Program-made: the position numbers and the translations under genes
Part shown: positions 62,733 through 64,000 of the stretch, piece after piece
Position numbering within the stretch: the first letter of the stretch is position 1
Layout of the letters: each line of letters begins with the position of its first letter
The notes under the pieces: generated by a model
The model's database searches: none
Seen by the model: the letters and a program-made list of their open reading frames with translations, nothing else
What the model was told of the DNA's origin: nothing
Assembly: GCA_035274465.1 (NCBI GenBank)
Contig: DATEOF010000354.1
Span: 1-64,000 of the forward strand
Origin: JADGRF01 sp035274465
GTDB lineage: Bacteria > Myxococcota_A > Polyangia > Polyangiales > JAFGIB01
Reading direction: 5' to 3'
DNA: 64,000 bases

Positions 62733-64000
62733 ATGACAGAAGTTGAGCTTTTGCAGTCCAGGCCCCGTCTCCTCTTCGTAGATGACGATCCAGCTCTGGG
62801 CCCGCTGTTTCGGCGGACGGTGAAGCAGTTCAATTACGATGCGGACATCGCGCGTTGCGGCGATGAAGCACTCGCGCTTGCTCGCAAGCACAGCTACCCC
62901 ATCGTAATCACGGACCTGATAATGCCCGACACCGACGGGCTGACGCTGATGGAGCAGATCAGCGCGATCGATCCGCAGACCACGTTCGTGTTGATCACGG
63001 GTAGCCACGATCTGCGGCTGCGCGGCAACACTGCGATCGACAGTCAGATCGCCTCGGTGCTGGTGAAGCCGTGGGACTCCGAGCAGCTGGCCTCCACCCT
63101 GCGCCGCGCGCTCGAGCTGCACGAACGCCGTCGCTCGTCCTCGCCGGCCCAGAAGGGCACGGTATCGATGATCCCGACCGACATCTTGTTGGTCGAGGAC
63201 AACCTGGGCGACGCGCACCTGGTGAAGGCCCACCTGCGCAAGCTGCCGAATGCCCACGTGGTCCACGTCACGCGACTGCGCGACGCCGTGGCGCTGCTGC
63301 ACGAGCAGCCATTCGACACGATCATCACCGACCTCTCCCTACCCGACGCGCGCGGCCTGGATGCGGTGCTGCGGCTGCAGGAAGCCGCGCCCGAGGCCAC
63401 GGTGGTCGCCCTGACCGCGCTCGATGACGAGGCGTTGTCGTTGCAAGTGGTCGAGTGCGGCGCGCAGGACTATCTGGTCAAGGAGCGGGTGGACGCAGCG
63501 TCGCTCGCGCGTTGTTTGCGGCACGCGCGCGAACGCAAGCGCTGCGCGCAGCGGCTGACCGAGCTGGCTCGCAAGGACTCGCTCACGGGCCTGGCCAACC
63601 GCAGCGGCTTTCACGATCGCATCAACCTGGCCGTGGCGCGAGCCCGCCGCTTGGAGCGGCGGTTCGCCGTGATGTTCCTCGATCTCGATTGCTTCAAGGA
63701 GATCAACGACCAGCACGGGCATGACGTGGGTGACACCGTGCTGCAAGTGATAGGCACGCGACTCGCCGGCATCGTTCGCCCGTACGACGTGGTGGCGAGG
63801 CTCGGCGGCGACGAGTTCGCGGTGTTACTCGACGACCTGGCCGATACCGGTGAAATCCAGGCACTCGCGGAGCGCATCGCAGGCGTGTTCGTCGAGCCGA
63901 TCGTGGTGGGAGATGTAAGCCACGAGCTGACAGCCAGCATGGGCATCGCAGCCTTCCCGGACGCCGGCGACAATCCAGCCGAGCTCCTGCGCTGCGCCGA
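62733..64000 (+). CDS. REC-REC-GGDEF response regulator (diguanylate cyclase), cut by window edge
   Basis: From ATG 62733 the frame is open to the window end (at least 422 residues). Residues about 10-125: receiver with VDDDP and phospho-Asp in VITDLIMPDTDGL, then VLVKPW. Residues about 150-270: second receiver with LVEDNLGD and IITDLSLPDARGL. From about 285: GGDEF domain (ARKDSLTGLANRSGF, FLDLDCFKEINDQHGHDVGD, and RLGGDEFAVLL, an intact GG[D/E]EF site). It should make cyclic di-GMP. Whether an EAL domain follows cannot be seen. Confidence 0.92.
   Translation, partial: MTEVELLQSRPRLLFVDDDPALGPLFRRTVKQFNYDADIARCGDEALALARKHSYPIVITDLIMPDTDGLTLMEQISAIDPQTTFVLITGSHDLRLRGNTAIDSQIASVLVKPWDSEQLASTLRRALELHERRRSSSPAQKGTVSMIPTDILLVEDNLGDAHLVKAHLRKLPNAHVVHVTRLRDAVALLHEQPFDTIITDLSLPDARGLDAVLRLQEAAPEATVVALTALDDEALSLQVVECGAQDYLVKERVDAASLARCLRHARERKRCAQRLTELARKDSLTGLANRSGFHDRINLAVARARRLERRFAVMFLDLDCFKEINDQHGHDVGDTVLQVIGTRLAGIVRPYDVVARLGGDEFAVLLDDLADTGEIQALAERIAGVFVEPIVVGDVSHELTASMGIAAFPDAGDNPAELLRCA

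Overview
The window is high-GC, gene-dense DNA that looks like a myxobacterium (Myxococcota, probably Polyangiales-like). This is inferred from several traits: eukaryote-type Ser/Thr kinases, including one fused to an AAA ATPase and TPRs; many Gly/Ala/Ser/Asn-rich lipoproteins; a cysteine pattern CxxDGxCxxGYxC; a ferritin-like family common in this group; a GT3-type glycogen synthase; and many soluble phosphorelay proteins. I saw no rRNA, tRNA, CRISPR array, transposase or phage gene.

Layout. 1-6.5 kb (minus): a lipoprotein cut by the window edge, a GT-C membrane glycosyltransferase, a nitroreductase-like protein with a hot-dog-fold partner, a sulfotransferase remnant, and a beta-barrel/ferritin-like fusion. 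6.6-9.5 kb (plus): a Ser/Thr kinase and a VWA lipoprotein. 9.6-17.5 kb: a periplasmic nitrate-reduction module. napD-napA-napB-like-napF-like-orf read right, and a tetraheme cytochrome, NrfC-like and NrfD-like proteins read left from a 61-bp divergent promoter region; the left arm is the probable quinol-oxidising side. 17.6-23.6 kb: a double-domain nucleotide cyclase, a lipoprotein ending in a GGCAAC repeat, a DUF488-AlkA fusion, a DUF1206 membrane protein and two coupled outer-membrane barrels. 23.7-29.9 kb (minus): a complete BMP-type nucleoside ABC importer (ATPase, two permeases, binding lipoprotein) with its own porin gene inside the cluster.

30-38 kb (minus) is the most unusual part: a tightly packed six-gene run of YcaO, TfuA, an 89-aa small protein, a 266-aa protein of unknown function, a 1149-aa kinase/ATPase/TPR regulator and an NmrA-like protein. 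YcaO plus TfuA is the known pair for peptide backbone thioamidation and related RiPP chemistry, so this is a candidate uncharacterised RiPP or protein-modification system.

38.2-52 kb: an orphan ORF, a 525-bp element made of two long inverted arms, a DUF3089 lipoprotein, GT3 glycogen synthase, a REC-HDOD regulator, a GNAT, a divergent IMPase, a three-gene phosphorelay translationally coupled to a MetE-like enzyme, and glmS, which carries an apparent frameshift. 52.5-64 kb: MarR plus ClC channel with an operator placed over the start codon, gamma-carbonic anhydrase-like, TfoX-N plus RibD-C pair, DUF423, prolyl oligopeptidase, sucA, and a REC-REC-GGDEF protein cut by the right edge.

Functions are assigned from motifs and recalled family features; no database search was run.
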